Assembly (NCBI GenBank): GCA_016870835.1 | Contig: VGAG01000001.1 | Coordinates: forward strand, 1-64,000 | Origin: Actinomycetota bacterium | Lineage (GTDB): Bacteria > Actinomycetota > Actinomycetes > Nanopelagicales > Nanopelagicaceae | DNA: 64,000 nt | Direction: 5' to 3' | Made by a program: the position numbers and the translations under genes | The notes under the pieces: generated by a model | What the model was told of the DNA's origin: nothing | The model's database searches: none | The model's input: the letters and a program-made list of their open reading frames with translations, nothing else | Part shown: positions 56,095 to 64,000 of the stretch, piece by piece | How positions within the stretch are numbered: position 1 is the stretch's first letter | How the letters are laid out: every line of letters starts with the position of its first letter

Positions 56095-56100
56095 ATGATA
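56095..56100 (-). promoter_or_regulatory. Predicted -10 element of the pyr operon (TATCAT)
   Basis: TATCAT on the minus strand would start transcription near 56088, giving a leader of about 40 nt that contains the whole PyrR loop and the ribosome binding site. No convincing -35 was found. Confidence 0.45.
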
Positions 56101-56152
56101 GCCCATGCCAATAGCTTGTGTATAACTGCGCCGTTCGTTTACCGACTTCCTC

Positions 56153-56158
56153 TATCTT
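56153..56158 (+). promoter_or_regulatory. Leaderless -10 element of bldD (TATCTT)
   Basis: TATCTT ends 6 nt before the ATG at 56165; no ribosome binding site lies between. Confidence 0.5.
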
Positions 56159-56164
56159 CGCGAA

Positions 56165-56650
56165 ATGTCTGATGAATACATAAAGAGTCTCGCTCGTTTA
56201 CGCGGCCTAAGGCTCGCAGCAGGTATGACTCTGAAACAGGTAGAGATCAAAAGTCGCGGGAATTGGAAGTCGGTAGTTGTTGGCTCCTATGAGAGGGGAA
56301 CTCGCCACCTAAGCCTGTTAAAGGCGGTGGAACTCTGCGAGTTTTATGGCGCTGATATCTCAGCTCTCGGCCAATTCGGCGAGTCTGAAGTTTCACAAGC
56401 TTTGGTCTTAGATCTACGTCAGCTATCAAAGTTGCGTGAGCTTCCCGATGAAATTGTCACAATCACAAACCGCCTAGCGAGCCGCATTACGAGCAAAAGA
56501 GGTGACCGGAATGGAACAGTCCTCTCCCTTCGAGAGTTGGATATCGAGACATTAGAAGTTGGGTTAGGTAGGAGTACAGGCGAGGTTCTAGAACTATTGA
56601 AACGGCGAGGCTTACTACTTATAGAGAGAGGCTTGCCTTTATCTCACTGA
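56165..56650 (+). CDS. bldD: BldD-family transcriptional regulator
   Basis: BldD is the c-di-GMP-controlled master repressor of Streptomyces development. This 161-residue homologue has the N-terminal helix-turn-helix (LARLRGLRLAAGMTLKQVEIKSRGNWKSVVVGSYERG) and the C-terminal domain with RGD-x8-RELD, matching the known c-di-GMP-binding form RxD-x8-RxxD (RGD-x8-RQDD in Streptomyces). Located between pyrR and nusB as in Streptomyces. Its 3' end overlaps nusB by 32 bp on the other strand. What it controls in a non-sporulating relative is unknown. Confidence 0.92.
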   Translation: MSDEYIKSLARLRGLRLAAGMTLKQVEIKSRGNWKSVVVGSYERGTRHLSLLKAVELCEFYGADISALGQFGESEVSQALVLDLRQLSKLRELPDEIVTITNRLASRITSKRGDRNGTVLSLRELDIETLEVGLGRSTGEVLELLKRRGLLLIERGLPLSH

Positions 56651-57029
56651 TTGCTGCCAAAACCCCATTTATATAAGTTGCTGAATCCTCAGTTGAAAGC
56701 GTCTTAGCCAGCTCTACTGCCTCGGAAATGGCAACACCTTCTGGCAAGTCATTTCCCCAGAGAAGCTCAAAGGTTCCCAGACGAAGGATGTTTCGATCCA
56801 CAACGGGCATCCGGTCTAGATCCCAATCCTTTGCCCGCATTGAGATGATTTCATCAAGCCGCTCTCGCTTTTCTACAACTCCCGCGACTAAGAATTCGGT
56901 GTATTCGCGAATTAGATATTCAAGCTCATTCTTTCGCGTATTGAGCAATTCCGCGGCCGAGCGACTTCTTATATCGCCTTCATAAAGTAGATCAAGGGCA
57001 GCTTTTCGCGCCTTAGAGCGTGTGCTCAC
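56619..57029 (-). CDS. nusB: Transcription antitermination factor NusB
   Basis: RNA-binding factor for rRNA antitermination. The 136 residues show the family pattern: RSKARKAALDLLYEGDIRS, DRMPVVDRNILRLGTFELLW, GVAISEAVELAKTLSTEDSATYINGVL. GTG follows the efp stop directly (TAAGTG). Last gene of the aro-efp run; its end overlaps bldD. Confidence 0.95.
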   Translation of the reverse strand: MSTRSKARKAALDLLYEGDIRSRSAAELLNTRKNELEYLIREYTEFLVAGVVEKRERLDEIISMRAKDWDLDRMPVVDRNILRLGTFELLWGNDLPEGVAISEAVELAKTLSTEDSATYINGVLAAISEIKASLSL

Positions 57030-57590
57030 TTAGTTGGCGCGACCGAGATAGTCACCAGTGCGCGTGTCGATTAGTACTACTTCATCTTGTTTTATGAAGA
57101 GCGGTACTTGAACAGTAATTCCAGTTTCTAACGTCGCAGGCTTCGTTCCCCCTGAGGACCGATCGCCTTGTAGTCCAGGTTCGGTGTAACTGATTCGAAG
57201 CGGGACTGATGGTGGCATCTCAATATAAAGCGGATTACCTTCATGGATAGCAACAATCACTTCCATATTTTCAAGGAGGTAATTTGGGGCATCACCCACG
57301 CTCTCTTCCGGAATAGTAATCTGATCAAAAGTTGTGTTATCCATAAAAATATAGCCTGCGGTGTCCTTGTAGAGGAATTGCATCTCGCGCTTCTCAAGGA
57401 TTGCGATCTCGACTTTAACGCCAGCATTAAAAGTCTTCTCAACGACTTTGCCTGATAGAACATTCTTCAACTTAGTGCGCACGAAGGCTGGGCCCTTGCC
57501 GGGCTTTACATGTTGAAACTCAACGACATTCCAGAGTTGTCCTTCAATGTCTAGTGTCATGCCATTCTTAAGGTCATTTGTTGTGGCCAT
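57030..57590 (-). CDS. efp: Elongation factor P
   Basis: Relieves ribosome stalling at polyproline. Three OB-like domains in 186 residues: [34 protein letters not shown] (tip lysine in [10 protein letters not shown]), [23 protein letters not shown], and the C-terminal [15 protein letters not shown] lies 7 nt before the ATG, suggesting a leaderless mRNA. Lysine modification genes are not in the window. Confidence 0.96.
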   Translation of the reverse strand: MATTNDLKNGMTLDIEGQLWNVVEFQHVKPGKGPAFVRTKLKNVLSGKVVEKTFNAGVKVEIAILEKREMQFLYKDTAGYIFMDNTTFDQITIPEESVGDAPNYLLENMEVIVAIHEGNPLYIEMPPSVPLRISYTEPGLQGDRSSGGTKPATLETGITVQVPLFIKQDEVVLIDTRTGDYLGRAN

Positions 57591-57597
57591 GGTTCGC

Positions 57598-57603
57598 AGG
57601 CTA
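57598..57603 (-). promoter_or_regulatory. Leaderless -10 element of efp (TAGCCT)
   Basis: TAGCCT on the minus strand ends 7 nt before the efp ATG at 57590. Confidence 0.5.
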
Positions 57604-57615
57604 CCTTCCTAGAGG

Positions 57616-58059
57616 CTATTTCGTTAAATTCGTGATTAGCGCGCGCATAGCTATAAGGGCCAAGCGATAAGAATTTGCACCAAATCCTGCGATGGTGCCA
57701 TTAACAACCCCCGAAACCACCGATGTGTGACGGAATTCTTCGCGAGAAAGTGGATTCGATAAGTGAACTTCAATAACGGGGGCTTTGAGCATCATGACTG
57801 CATCTCTAATGGAATAGGAATAGTGAGTAAATGCAGCTGGATTGATTATTACTGGAGTCTTCTTATCTGCCGCTTCGTGCAACCAACCTATGATGGTAGC
57901 TTCGTCATCGCTCTGACGCATATCGATCTCGAAACCCTCGGACTTTCCAGCTTCTAAAACGAATCTCTCGAGGCTTGGGTAATCAAATTCCCCGTACACG
58001 TTCTTGTCGCGCAGGTCCAAGCGTTTCAAATTAGGGCCATTTAGAACCAGGATTCTCAT
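57616..58059 (-). CDS. aroQ: 3-dehydroquinate dehydratase, type II
   Basis: Third step of the shikimate pathway. The 147-residue protein has ILVLNGPNLKRLD at the start, the catalytic-loop region (RDKNVYGEFDYPSLE) with its tyrosine, INPAAFTHYSYSIRDAV, and EVHLSNPLSREEFRHTSVVS with the catalytic histidine. TAGAAT overlaps the aroB stop 6 nt before the ATG, so an extra promoter is possible inside the operon. Confidence 0.95.
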   Translation of the reverse strand: MRILVLNGPNLKRLDLRDKNVYGEFDYPSLERFVLEAGKSEGFEIDMRQSDDEATIIGWLHEAADKKTPVIINPAAFTHYSYSIRDAVMMLKAPVIEVHLSNPLSREEFRHTSVVSGVVNGTIAGFGANSYRLALIAMRALITNLTK

Positions 58060-58065
58060 AGTGTA

Positions 58066-58071
58066 ATTCTA
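58066..58071 (-). promoter_or_regulatory. Leaderless -10 element of aroQ (TAGAAT)
   Basis: TAGAAT on the minus strand contains the aroB TAG stop and ends 6 nt before the aroQ ATG. Confidence 0.4.
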
Positions 58072-59088
58072 CCTTCCAACCGATTTTAGATAACACTCAT
58101 TTAGTAGTTCCCTTGAAGCAGTTGCTCGATCAGTTGCACCAAGCGCTTTAAGTGTTACAAATCGAAGGCCACCTGCCCCTCTCTTCTTATCGCTGCGCAT
58201 TAGATCAAAGAGGGCATCAAAAGCAGTTGCTGAATATGTAACCGGCAGATCTAGAGCTTGAAGAATCTCTCTATGTTTTTCTGCAATCGAGCCACTGAGA
58301 CCAGAAAGTTTGACGGAAAGCTCGGCGGCAAAGCACATTCCTATTGAAACAGCTTCACCGTGGCGAAGGGAATAACCGGAATGCTTCTCAATCGCATGCC
58401 CCAAAGTGTGGCCGTAATTCAAAATCTCGCGTTCGTGGCTTTCTTTGAAATCTCTTGCGACAACTCCCGCTTTCACTCCAACCGAGAGCGCGATGATTTC
58501 AGTTAGATTCCGCTTCCAATCAGTCACAAGATCAAGAATCTTCGGTTCTGAGATGAAGCCACACTTAACCGCCTCAGCAAGTCCCGCCCGAATGTCGCGA
58601 TCACTTAATGTTGAGAGCCAATTCGTATCAATAACAACTTCGTGCGGTGAGAAAAAAGCACCCGCTAGATTCTTGCCAGAAGTGAGATTTACGCCAGTCT
58701 TTCCTCCGATGGCAGCGTCAACCATTCCCGCAACGGTTGTGGGAATCGCCACCCAATCAACTCCCCTTAAATAAGTTGCCGCTACAAACCCAGCAAGGTC
58801 TGTAGTCGCACCGCCGCCGATGCCGACAATGAGTGAGCTTCGGTCAAGACCCATCAACGCTAATTTCTCGAGAATCGAGCCATATGAATCGATTGACTTT
58901 TGCGATTCACCATCCGAAGTCAGTATCAAACGGCTGGGATCGACAACATCTTTGATTTGCGATGAGATCGGTTCAGGAACAATCACAGCAAAACTTCGGT
59001 TCGCGATTAATTCGTTAAAACGTGGGCGCCAACTACTTGGAAATGAAACGACATAATCACGTTCCGCCGATACCTTAATTTCATTCAT
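58069..59088 (-). CDS. aroB: 3-dehydroquinate synthase
   Basis: Second shikimate pathway step; NAD and zinc dependent. Motifs: LIVGIGGGATTDLAGFVAATYLRG, IPTTVAGMVDAAIGGKTGVN, and the zinc histidines in NYGHTLGHAIEKHSGYSLRHGEAVSIG. It has 339 residues. ATG overlaps the aroK stop as ATGA. Part of the aroC-aroK-aroB-aroQ run. Confidence 0.96.
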   Translation of the reverse strand: MNEIKVSAERDYVVSFPSSWRPRFNELIANRSFAVIVPEPISSQIKDVVDPSRLILTSDGESQKSIDSYGSILEKLALMGLDRSSLIVGIGGGATTDLAGFVAATYLRGVDWVAIPTTVAGMVDAAIGGKTGVNLTSGKNLAGAFFSPHEVVIDTNWLSTLSDRDIRAGLAEAVKCGFISEPKILDLVTDWKRNLTEIIALSVGVKAGVVARDFKESHEREILNYGHTLGHAIEKHSGYSLRHGEAVSIGMCFAAELSVKLSGLSGSIAEKHREILQALDLPVTYSATAFDALFDLMRSDKKRGAGGLRFVTLKALGATDRATASRELLNECYLKSVGR

Positions 59089-59588
59089 TGCAGCGCACCA
59101 ACTATTTCAGCAACAACTTCCTTTGGTTTCTTATTGTCAGTTGAGATTCTTATCTTGCCTAGATGTTCGTATTTCTCCCGTCTTGCTTCCAAGAGTTTGA
59201 GCCACTGTTGCCTCGGGTTGCCAACGAGCAATGGGCGATCTGTATTGAAACCCACTCTCGGGGCAGCATTTGAGATTGATACCTCAAGGTAGACAACCCT
59301 TGGTTCCTTCTCTAGAGCGCTAAATATCTCCTCGTTTAGTATTGCTCCACCTCCGAGGGCGAGCACACCAACATCTGATGAGAGCGCAGCCATAACAGCA
59401 TCTCGTTCTAGCAAACGGAATTTCGCTTCACCTTCTTCAACGAAAATATCACTTATGCTTTTTCCAGCGAGTTTTGCAACCTGTGCATCAGTATCAATAA
59501 GACCTAGCTTTAATTCTTTCGCTAGGACTTTGCCAACTGTGCTCTTTCCGGAACCAGGCGGTCCAATAAGTATCACTTTAGAGCTCAT
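59085..59588 (-). CDS. aroK: Shikimate kinase
   Basis: Phosphorylates shikimate. The P-loop is [19 protein letters not shown], the substrate-binding Asp is in [26 protein letters not shown] follows, and the GGGA loop is [11 protein letters not shown]. It has 167 residues. The start overlaps the aroC stop by 4 bp. Confidence 0.96.
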   Translation of the reverse strand: MSSKVILIGPPGSGKSTVGKVLAKELKLGLIDTDAQVAKLAGKSISDIFVEEGEAKFRLLERDAVMAALSSDVGVLALGGGAILNEEIFSALEKEPRVVYLEVSISNAAPRVGFNTDRPLLVGNPRQQWLKLLEARREKYEHLGKIRISTDNKKPKEVVAEIVGALQ

Positions 59589-60775
59589 TGAAACTTAGGT
59601 AGGTTTGCCAGGTAAGAATCAATATTCCGCTTGGTCTCACCAAGACTATCTCCGCCGAATTTCTCCATTATTGCCTCAGCTAAAACCAGAGCCACCATTG
59701 CTTCGGCAACAATCCCTGCGGCAGGAACCGCACAGACATCCGAGCGCTGGTTTATCGCCTTTGCTGCTTCACCGGTACTGACATCAATTGTGTCTAAAGC
59801 GCGCGGAACAGTTGAGATTGGCTTCATGGCTGCACGAACTCTTAATACCTCCCCGGTGCTCATGCCTCCTTCGGTTCCACCCGCGCGATGCGTCCTCCGA
59901 GAAATTTTTCCAGATGAATCGCGCCCTATCTCATCATGGGCGATAGATCCGCGCCGTGCGGCAGTGAGAAAACCATCTCCAAGTTCTACGCCTTTAATCG
60001 CTTGAATACCCATAAGCGCTCCAGCTAACCGAGAATCAAGGCGACGATCCCAATGAATATGTGAACCGAGCCCCGGCATAACACCATGTGCTACTACTTC
60101 AACCACTCCACCTAAAGTGTCACCATCTCTATGGGCTGCTTCAATCTCCGCCACCATTTTTGAAGCGCTATCACGATTAAAGCAACGAACGGGATCCTCA
60201 TCAATAAGAGAAACGTCCGCCGGCGAAGGTATTTGAGAATCCTCCGGAACAGCAACTGTTCCAATTCGGACTACATGGCTAAGAACCTCAATACCAGCAA
60301 CTTGCTGTAAGAAGGCTCGCGCTATCGAACCGAGGGCGACACGCATCGCAGTTTCGCGCGCCGAAGCCCTCTCTAAAATGGGTCGCGCATCGTCGAAATC
60401 ATATTTCTGCATACCAACAAGATCTGCATGGCCAGGACGAGGCCTCGTGAGCGGCGCATTTCTAGCAAGCTCGGCAAGTTCACTCTCAGGAACCGGGTCG
60501 GCCGACATCACTTTCTCCCATTTTGGCCATTCACTATTTGCAACCTCAAGTGCGATTGGGCCGCCTTGAGTTATCCCATGTCTTACTCCGCCAAGAATCC
60601 TTAGTTCATCGGCTTCAAATTTCTGCCGCGCACCTCTTCCAAAGCCAAGACGTCGTCTGGCTAAATCTCCTTGGATCTCTTTAGAAGTAATCTGGATATG
60701 CGCAGGTAATCCTTCGATTATCCCCACAAGACTTGGGCCGTGAGATTCCCCTGCAGTTAACCAACGCACACCCAA
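59585..60775 (-). CDS. aroC: Chorismate synthase
   Basis: Last shikimate pathway step, requires reduced FMN. Signatures: [64 protein letters not shown], and [20 protein letters not shown]. It has 396 residues. TTG at 60775 is the ORF-track start; GTG two codons later, preceded by GATAAT, is an alternative. Confidence 0.96.
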   Translation of the reverse strand: MGVRWLTAGESHGPSLVGIIEGLPAHIQITSKEIQGDLARRRLGFGRGARQKFEADELRILGGVRHGITQGGPIALEVANSEWPKWEKVMSADPVPESELAELARNAPLTRPRPGHADLVGMQKYDFDDARPILERASARETAMRVALGSIARAFLQQVAGIEVLSHVVRIGTVAVPEDSQIPSPADVSLIDEDPVRCFNRDSASKMVAEIEAAHRDGDTLGGVVEVVAHGVMPGLGSHIHWDRRLDSRLAGALMGIQAIKGVELGDGFLTAARRGSIAHDEIGRDSSGKISRRTHRAGGTEGGMSTGEVLRVRAAMKPISTVPRALDTIDVSTGEAAKAINQRSDVCAVPAAGIVAEAMVALVLAEAIMEKFGGDSLGETKRNIDSYLANLPKFQ

Positions 60776-60792
60776 TTATCGCAGTAACTGCT

Positions 60793-61161
60793 CTATAGAT
60801 GCGGGAGAAATAGCGCTGAAAGGGTAAAAAAGGGCGCAAATGGCAGATTGATATTCATTTTACGTTTATAAAGAAGAAAGATTCCAGCAAGAAACCACGC
60901 AAACCCATGTATCAAAAGTGGGTTGGCAACGTCGGTGAGAATTGCAGCGACTGGAGCAAGACGAACATCGCCATACCCGATTCTGCCTCCAAAGATGCGA
61001 GAGAAAATGCAATAAATGAAGAAGAGTCCGTAAGCCCAGAGAACCTTCTTTAACTCCATCGATAACGGAATCAACGCGAGTATTAGAAAATTAAGACGCT
61101 TAGGAATGATTCGGTATCGAATATCCGTAGCTGTAACGAGTAGCAAAATCAGATAGAGCAT
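60793..61161 (-). CDS. Minimal A24-family prepilin peptidase
   Basis: A 122-residue membrane protein with about four hydrophobic segments. It carries the two aspartates of A24 aspartic peptidases: TDIRYRIIPKRLN near the N-terminus and GGRIGYGDVRLAPVAAIL, the GxGD-like motif. It lacks the N-terminal methyltransferase domain of full PilD. Such enzymes cleave prepilin-like signal peptides in type IV or Flp/Tad pili. It is embedded between aroE and aroC, with its own TAGACT -10. No pilin genes are in the window. Confidence 0.85.
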   Translation of the reverse strand: MLYLILLLVTATDIRYRIIPKRLNFLILALIPLSMELKKVLWAYGLFFIYCIFSRIFGGRIGYGDVRLAPVAAILTDVANPLLIHGFAWFLAGIFLLYKRKMNINLPFAPFFTLSALFLPHL

Positions 61162-61167
61162 CCGTTG

Positions 61168-61173
61168 AGTCTA
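61168..61173 (-). promoter_or_regulatory. Leaderless -10 element of prepilin peptidase gene (TAGACT)
   Basis: TAGACT on the minus strand ends 6 nt before the ATG at 61161. Confidence 0.5.
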
Positions 61174-61218
61174 GGTTGAACGACGACTCTCAAAGATTGG
61201 TTGTGGAAATCCAACTGC

Positions 61219-61989
61219 TCAAATCAGGGCGCGGAGCTCCTTGAAATAGCGAGGCCTATCAATGGTGCGCCCAGAAAAAAGTTCAATCTGAGAAAGGGCT
61301 TGTGCGACCAAGAGATCTTTACCGGTGAATAGAACGCGCTCTTTGGAAGTCGCCATAAGCGGAGTAGGCCACGGATGATAGAGCGAATCCATTACTTTGC
61401 CGCGCGGATTACTTCTTAGTTCCGGCTGTTCAAACGCAGCGATGGGAAGAGTATTCACGAGCAACGATGCTTCAAAGGCTTTACTAACATCCTGCCAATC
61501 CATTATCTCCACCGCCGCACTTATTTGCCTTAAAGATTCATCTCTCTTGGAATCTCGCCGAAATACTTTCGCGGATTTACCTAGGGAAGCGAGCGCGCTC
61601 AAAGCTGCTTTTGCAGTACCTCCAGCTCCAAGAATTGCGATCTCGTTCAATTCCATCTGCGCGAAGAGATATGAGAATCCAGCAACATCCGTGTTGTATC
61701 CAATCCATCCTTTTTCATTCGAAACCAGAGTATTAATCGCACCGATACTTCGCGCAACTTCCTCGACCTCTTGGCAAACCGAGAGCGCAATCTCTTTCAA
61801 AGGCATAGTCAATGAAAAACCTCGCCACTTGCTCGGAGAATGCGCCTCCATGAAATCAAGAAAAATAGATTCTGATACCTCGTGAGATCCATATTCAGCC
61901 TGTAATCCCAAGGCTTGATAAGCAGCTCCGTGAATTTTAGGTGAGAGGCTATGAGAAATGGGCGAGCCAAGGACCGCTAACTTCATCAT
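61219..61989 (-). CDS. aroE: Shikimate dehydrogenase
   Basis: Reduces 3-dehydroshikimate with NADPH. The substrate domain has AVLGSPISHSLSPKIHGAAYQALG and FSLTMPLKE (catalytic lysine); the NADP domain has IAILGAGGTAKAALSAL and GYNTDVAGF. It has 256 residues. The ATG overlaps the mltG stop (TAATG); a second ATG follows at once. It is the first aro gene after the cell-wall gene mltG. Confidence 0.94.
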   Translation of the reverse strand: MMKLAVLGSPISHSLSPKIHGAAYQALGLQAEYGSHEVSESIFLDFMEAHSPSKWRGFSLTMPLKEIALSVCQEVEEVARSIGAINTLVSNEKGWIGYNTDVAGFSYLFAQMELNEIAILGAGGTAKAALSALASLGKSAKVFRRDSKRDESLRQISAAVEIMDWQDVSKAFEASLLVNTLPIAAFEQPELRSNPRGKVMDSLYHPWPTPLMATSKERVLFTGKDLLVAQALSQIELFSGRTIDRPRYFKELRALI

Positions 61990-63014
61990 TATTCGAATTT
62001 ACCAGCCTGGTAATTGCGCTTGTACTCCGCTTTAAACCGAAGAAATTCATCATAGGAGGCGGTGAATTTGGTCTCTCCCGGCAGAACCGTTACAAAGTAG
62101 AGCCACTTACCTTCAGCCGGATTTAGCGCAGCTTCTATGGCCTTAATCGTTGGACTTCCAATCGGGGTTGGCGGTAATCCTTGATACATGTAGGTGTTGT
62201 ATCGGTTATTGATCTTGGCGTCTTTGAGAGATAGTGCAATCTCACCTCGTGAATCCAAAATGTAATGAACTGAAGAATCAAATTGCAGTTTCATCCCAAC
62301 TTCTAACCGGTTATATATAACGCGAGAAACCTTGTCGAAAACATCTGGCGTTCCCTCTCCTTCAATCAAAGAGGCAATCGTTAGGAGTTGGTATGGGGTG
62401 AAATCAAGGTAACTCCAATTCACCCTCTTAGTGGTGAAATCAAATTTCGACAACATCACTTCAATCGCATCACTTGCATCCGTCTCGTTTGGAAAAGAAT
62501 AGAACGCCGGATAGAGAAATCCTTCGAGCGATTTGGTTTTGAAGGCGGATGGAGGTCTTACCTCTTTGAAAGCCGCAGAGACTGCTCCTTTTCCAAACCC
62601 TGCCTTAATTAGAGCTCTTGATATCTCCTTAATACGCGCCCCGTCGCGAACTCTTACTAAATTCACAATCCGATCAGCATCAAGAAGTTGCCGAACTGCC
62701 TCTCTGGCAGGTATCTGTGTCTCTAAACGATGCTCACCGGGAGCGATGCGTTCACTCTTTGGCTCTGCTACTGCAGCCCTAAAGTAAGCCAGCGATGATT
62801 TAACAACATCTTTAGATTCGAGCAAGGTACCAATTTCAGATCCACTCATTCCCGCTTCGATATGAACAACTACTTCCTCTCCTCTCGTACTACCGTCATA
62901 ATCAGGGGCTTTGGCTGGTCCTGGGGCGATGGCGCGGATAAAGAAGGTGAAGGCAAGAACGAATATTCCGGCAAGAAGAAGATTGCGAATCGCCGGTCTT
63001 TCAATGCTAGTCAT
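61989..63014 (-). CDS. mltG: Endolytic murein transglycosylase MltG (YceG-like)
   Basis: Cleaves nascent peptidoglycan strands at the membrane. One N-terminal membrane anchor (IRNLLLAGIFVLAFTFFIRAI), a LysM-like segment, and the YceG domain (LLTIASLIEGEGT with the catalytic Glu, VIYNRLEVGMKLQFDSSVHY, NTYMYQGLPPTPIGSP). ATG at 63014 overlaps the ruvX stop by 8 bp and is preferred over the ORF-track start at 63059. It has 341 residues. Confidence 0.93.
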   Translation of the reverse strand: MTSIERPAIRNLLLAGIFVLAFTFFIRAIAPGPAKAPDYDGSTRGEEVVVHIEAGMSGSEIGTLLESKDVVKSSLAYFRAAVAEPKSERIAPGEHRLETQIPAREAVRQLLDADRIVNLVRVRDGARIKEISRALIKAGFGKGAVSAAFKEVRPPSAFKTKSLEGFLYPAFYSFPNETDASDAIEVMLSKFDFTTKRVNWSYLDFTPYQLLTIASLIEGEGTPDVFDKVSRVIYNRLEVGMKLQFDSSVHYILDSRGEIALSLKDAKINNRYNTYMYQGLPPTPIGSPTIKAIEAALNPAEGKWLYFVTVLPGETKFTASYDEFLRFKAEYKRNYQAGKFE

Positions 63015-63441
63015 TAACAAGCTCCCCAAAGCGATTACCAGAACTCTTCTCGCCCGCAAGAGCTAACTCAAGAATCATGGTTGCGGCAACTGCATCAATC
63101 CCAAATCGATCCACAAGTTCCTTTGCTGCACCAGCGCTTTTCGTCGAAAGTCGTTCATCGATAAGATGAACAGGAGCAATGCGCAATTGCGCCAATTTGC
63201 TGGCAAATTCTCTAGTTAATTGCGCAGAAACACCCTCTTGTCCCGAAAGGTGCGCAGGCAGACCGATATAGATAGTGAGAATGGCTTGCTCATCCGAAAG
63301 TTCTTTGATTCTCTCCATAATCTTCTCTGTTGCTACGGTTTCCAGCGGAGAAGGCAATAATCCAAGGGCATCACTAGAAGCAATCCCACAACGTACTTGA
63401 CCGAAATCAATCGCTACCCGGCGACCATTCGGCAATGACAT
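63007..63441 (-). CDS. ruvX: RuvX/YqgF Holliday-junction resolvase-like protein
   Basis: RNase H-fold protein implicated in 16S rRNA 5' processing and junction resolution. RRVAIDFGQVRCGIASSD has the catalytic Asp, YIGLPAHLSGQEG and HLIDERLSTKSAGAAKE are family motifs. It has 144 residues. It lies between alaS and mltG in the common bacterial order; the start overlaps the alaS stop (TAATG). Confidence 0.94.
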   Translation of the reverse strand: MSLPNGRRVAIDFGQVRCGIASSDALGLLPSPLETVATEKIMERIKELSDEQAILTIYIGLPAHLSGQEGVSAQLTREFASKLAQLRIAPVHLIDERLSTKSAGAAKELVDRFGIDAVAATMILELALAGEKSSGNRFGELVND

Positions 63442-64000
63442 TAGAGCTTGCCCAGGCTCTCTTTTATTGCAAAGATCGCCTCGCCCACCTTCGCGACTTC
63501 GATCCCTCCGCCTTGAGCAAAATCATCTTTTCCTCCACCGCCCCCGCCAAGTAATTGCGAAGCAAGTTTTGCGATCACACCGGCTTTGGCACCAAACTTG
63601 CGCGCCCCTTCATCGACAGCGCTGACAAGTTGAACCCTTCCATCTAATTCCGAAGAGAAGACAACTACGCTATTTGCGTTCCTAGCCTTTGCGTCAAGTG
63701 CTAGAACTCTTAGTTCATCGGCTGACAACTCTTCTTTGAAATGATGCGCAAGAAATGTAAGAGTTCCGATCTTCTCCACTTTCTTAAGAACTTCAGCTAG
63801 CTGGCCTTGGACTGAGGCTAACTTTGTTGCTCGAAAATCCTTCTCCATCTCTTTCATCTTCGCAAGGAGCTTGGAGATACGCTCGGGAAGTTCCTCCACC
63901 CTAGATCCCTTGATCAACTCCGTTAACGAATTCAAAATCACATGCTCTCGAGCTAGGAATGAGAATGCATCTACTCCAACAAGGGCTTCGACTCGTCTAA
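63441..64000 (-). CDS. alaS: Alanyl-tRNA synthetase, C-terminal part (cut by window)
   Basis: The frame stays open to the window edge beyond the ORF-track GTG at 63941, reading EALVGVDAFSFLAREHVILN, which is an internal AlaS sequence. Visible are the helical linker and the DHHA1 oligomerisation domain with the glycine-rich LLGGGGGGKDDFAQGGG. The catalytic and editing domains lie outside the window. It charges tRNA-Ala. First gene of the long minus-strand run. Confidence 0.95.
   Translation of the reverse strand, partial: RRVEALVGVDAFSFLAREHVILNSLTELIKGSRVEELPERISKLLAKMKEMEKDFRATKLASVQGQLAEVLKKVEKIGTLTFLAHHFKEELSADELRVLALDAKARNANSVVVFSSELDGRVQLVSAVDEGARKFGAKAGVIAKLASQLLGGGGGGKDDFAQGGGIEVAKVGEAIFAIKESLGKL

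Overview
The window is a gene-dense stretch of an actinobacterial chromosome. It contains about 71 protein-coding genes (two cut by the window edges), two tRNAs and one decayed gene, with almost no intergenic DNA. Actinobacterial markers read directly from the proteins include a mycothiol ligase (MshC), a GarA-type FHA protein, the integration host factor MihF/sIHF, a BldD-type regulator, PafB/PafC WYL regulators, HelY, and the SCO1664-DUF3090-phosphatase cluster. By eye the base composition is only moderately GC-rich. Together with the many 1-11 bp gene overlaps, this suggests a small, streamlined actinobacterium. Freshwater acI/Nanopelagicales-like organisms would fit, but that placement is inference.

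Layout. (1) 1-9.1 kb, plus strand: end of tyrA, a cmk-der fusion, tRNA-Pro, pgsA, gcvH, garA, two MerR regulators around a DUF151 nuclease-like gene, and gcvP. The part from pgsA on has the same order as the mycobacterial pgsA2-gcvH-garA-gcvB locus. (2) 9.1-19.7 kb, mainly minus: lnt, a 5'-3' exonuclease, helY, a lipid kinase, tatC, tatA, pafC and pafB; then a plus-strand FKBP lipoprotein, trmI and a HAD phosphatase. The Pup-proteasome genes that often sit between pafB and trmI in actinobacteria are absent here. (3) 19.7-29.6 kb: metH and PAC2 (divergent), mshC, SCO1664-like kinase-fold gene, DUF3090 zinc-motif gene, histidine phosphatase, aldo/keto reductase, M20 peptidase. (4) 29.6-36.6 kb: tRNA-Leu, apt, tdk, a collapsed zinc alcohol dehydrogenase pseudogene, two membrane protein genes, an NCS2 purine permease with a strong terminator, ung, an ABC ATPase, and serB preceded by a small ACT-like ORF. 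(5) 36.6-64 kb, almost all minus. In transcription order: alaS, ruvX, mltG, aroE, a minimal prepilin peptidase, aroC, aroK, aroB, aroQ, efp, nusB; then bldD on the other strand; then pyrR, pyrB, pyrC, carA, carB, pyrK, pyrD, pyrF, mihF, gmk, rpoZ, coaBC, metK, priA; then def, fmt, rsmB, rpe, hisE, hisG.

How it works together. The right half is a conserved housekeeping block for chorismate, pyrimidine, SAM and CoA synthesis plus translation. The pyr operon carries a textbook PyrR-binding loop directly in front of the pyrR ribosome binding site. Regulation across the window looks compact. At least fifteen genes have a TANNNT-like -10 hexamer exactly 6-7 nt before their start codon, the signature of leaderless transcripts. 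Many operon genes are joined by 4-bp ATGA/GTGA/TTGA overlaps.

No rRNA, insertion sequence, prophage, CRISPR array or classical riboswitch was seen, and no gene-free stretch exceeds 300 bases. The most interesting items are the alcohol dehydrogenase relic, the missing proteasome block, the widespread leaderless promoters, the PyrR loop, the BldD homologue with a conserved c-di-GMP signature, and the uncharacterised mshC-linked kinase-fold/zinc-motif/phosphatase cluster.
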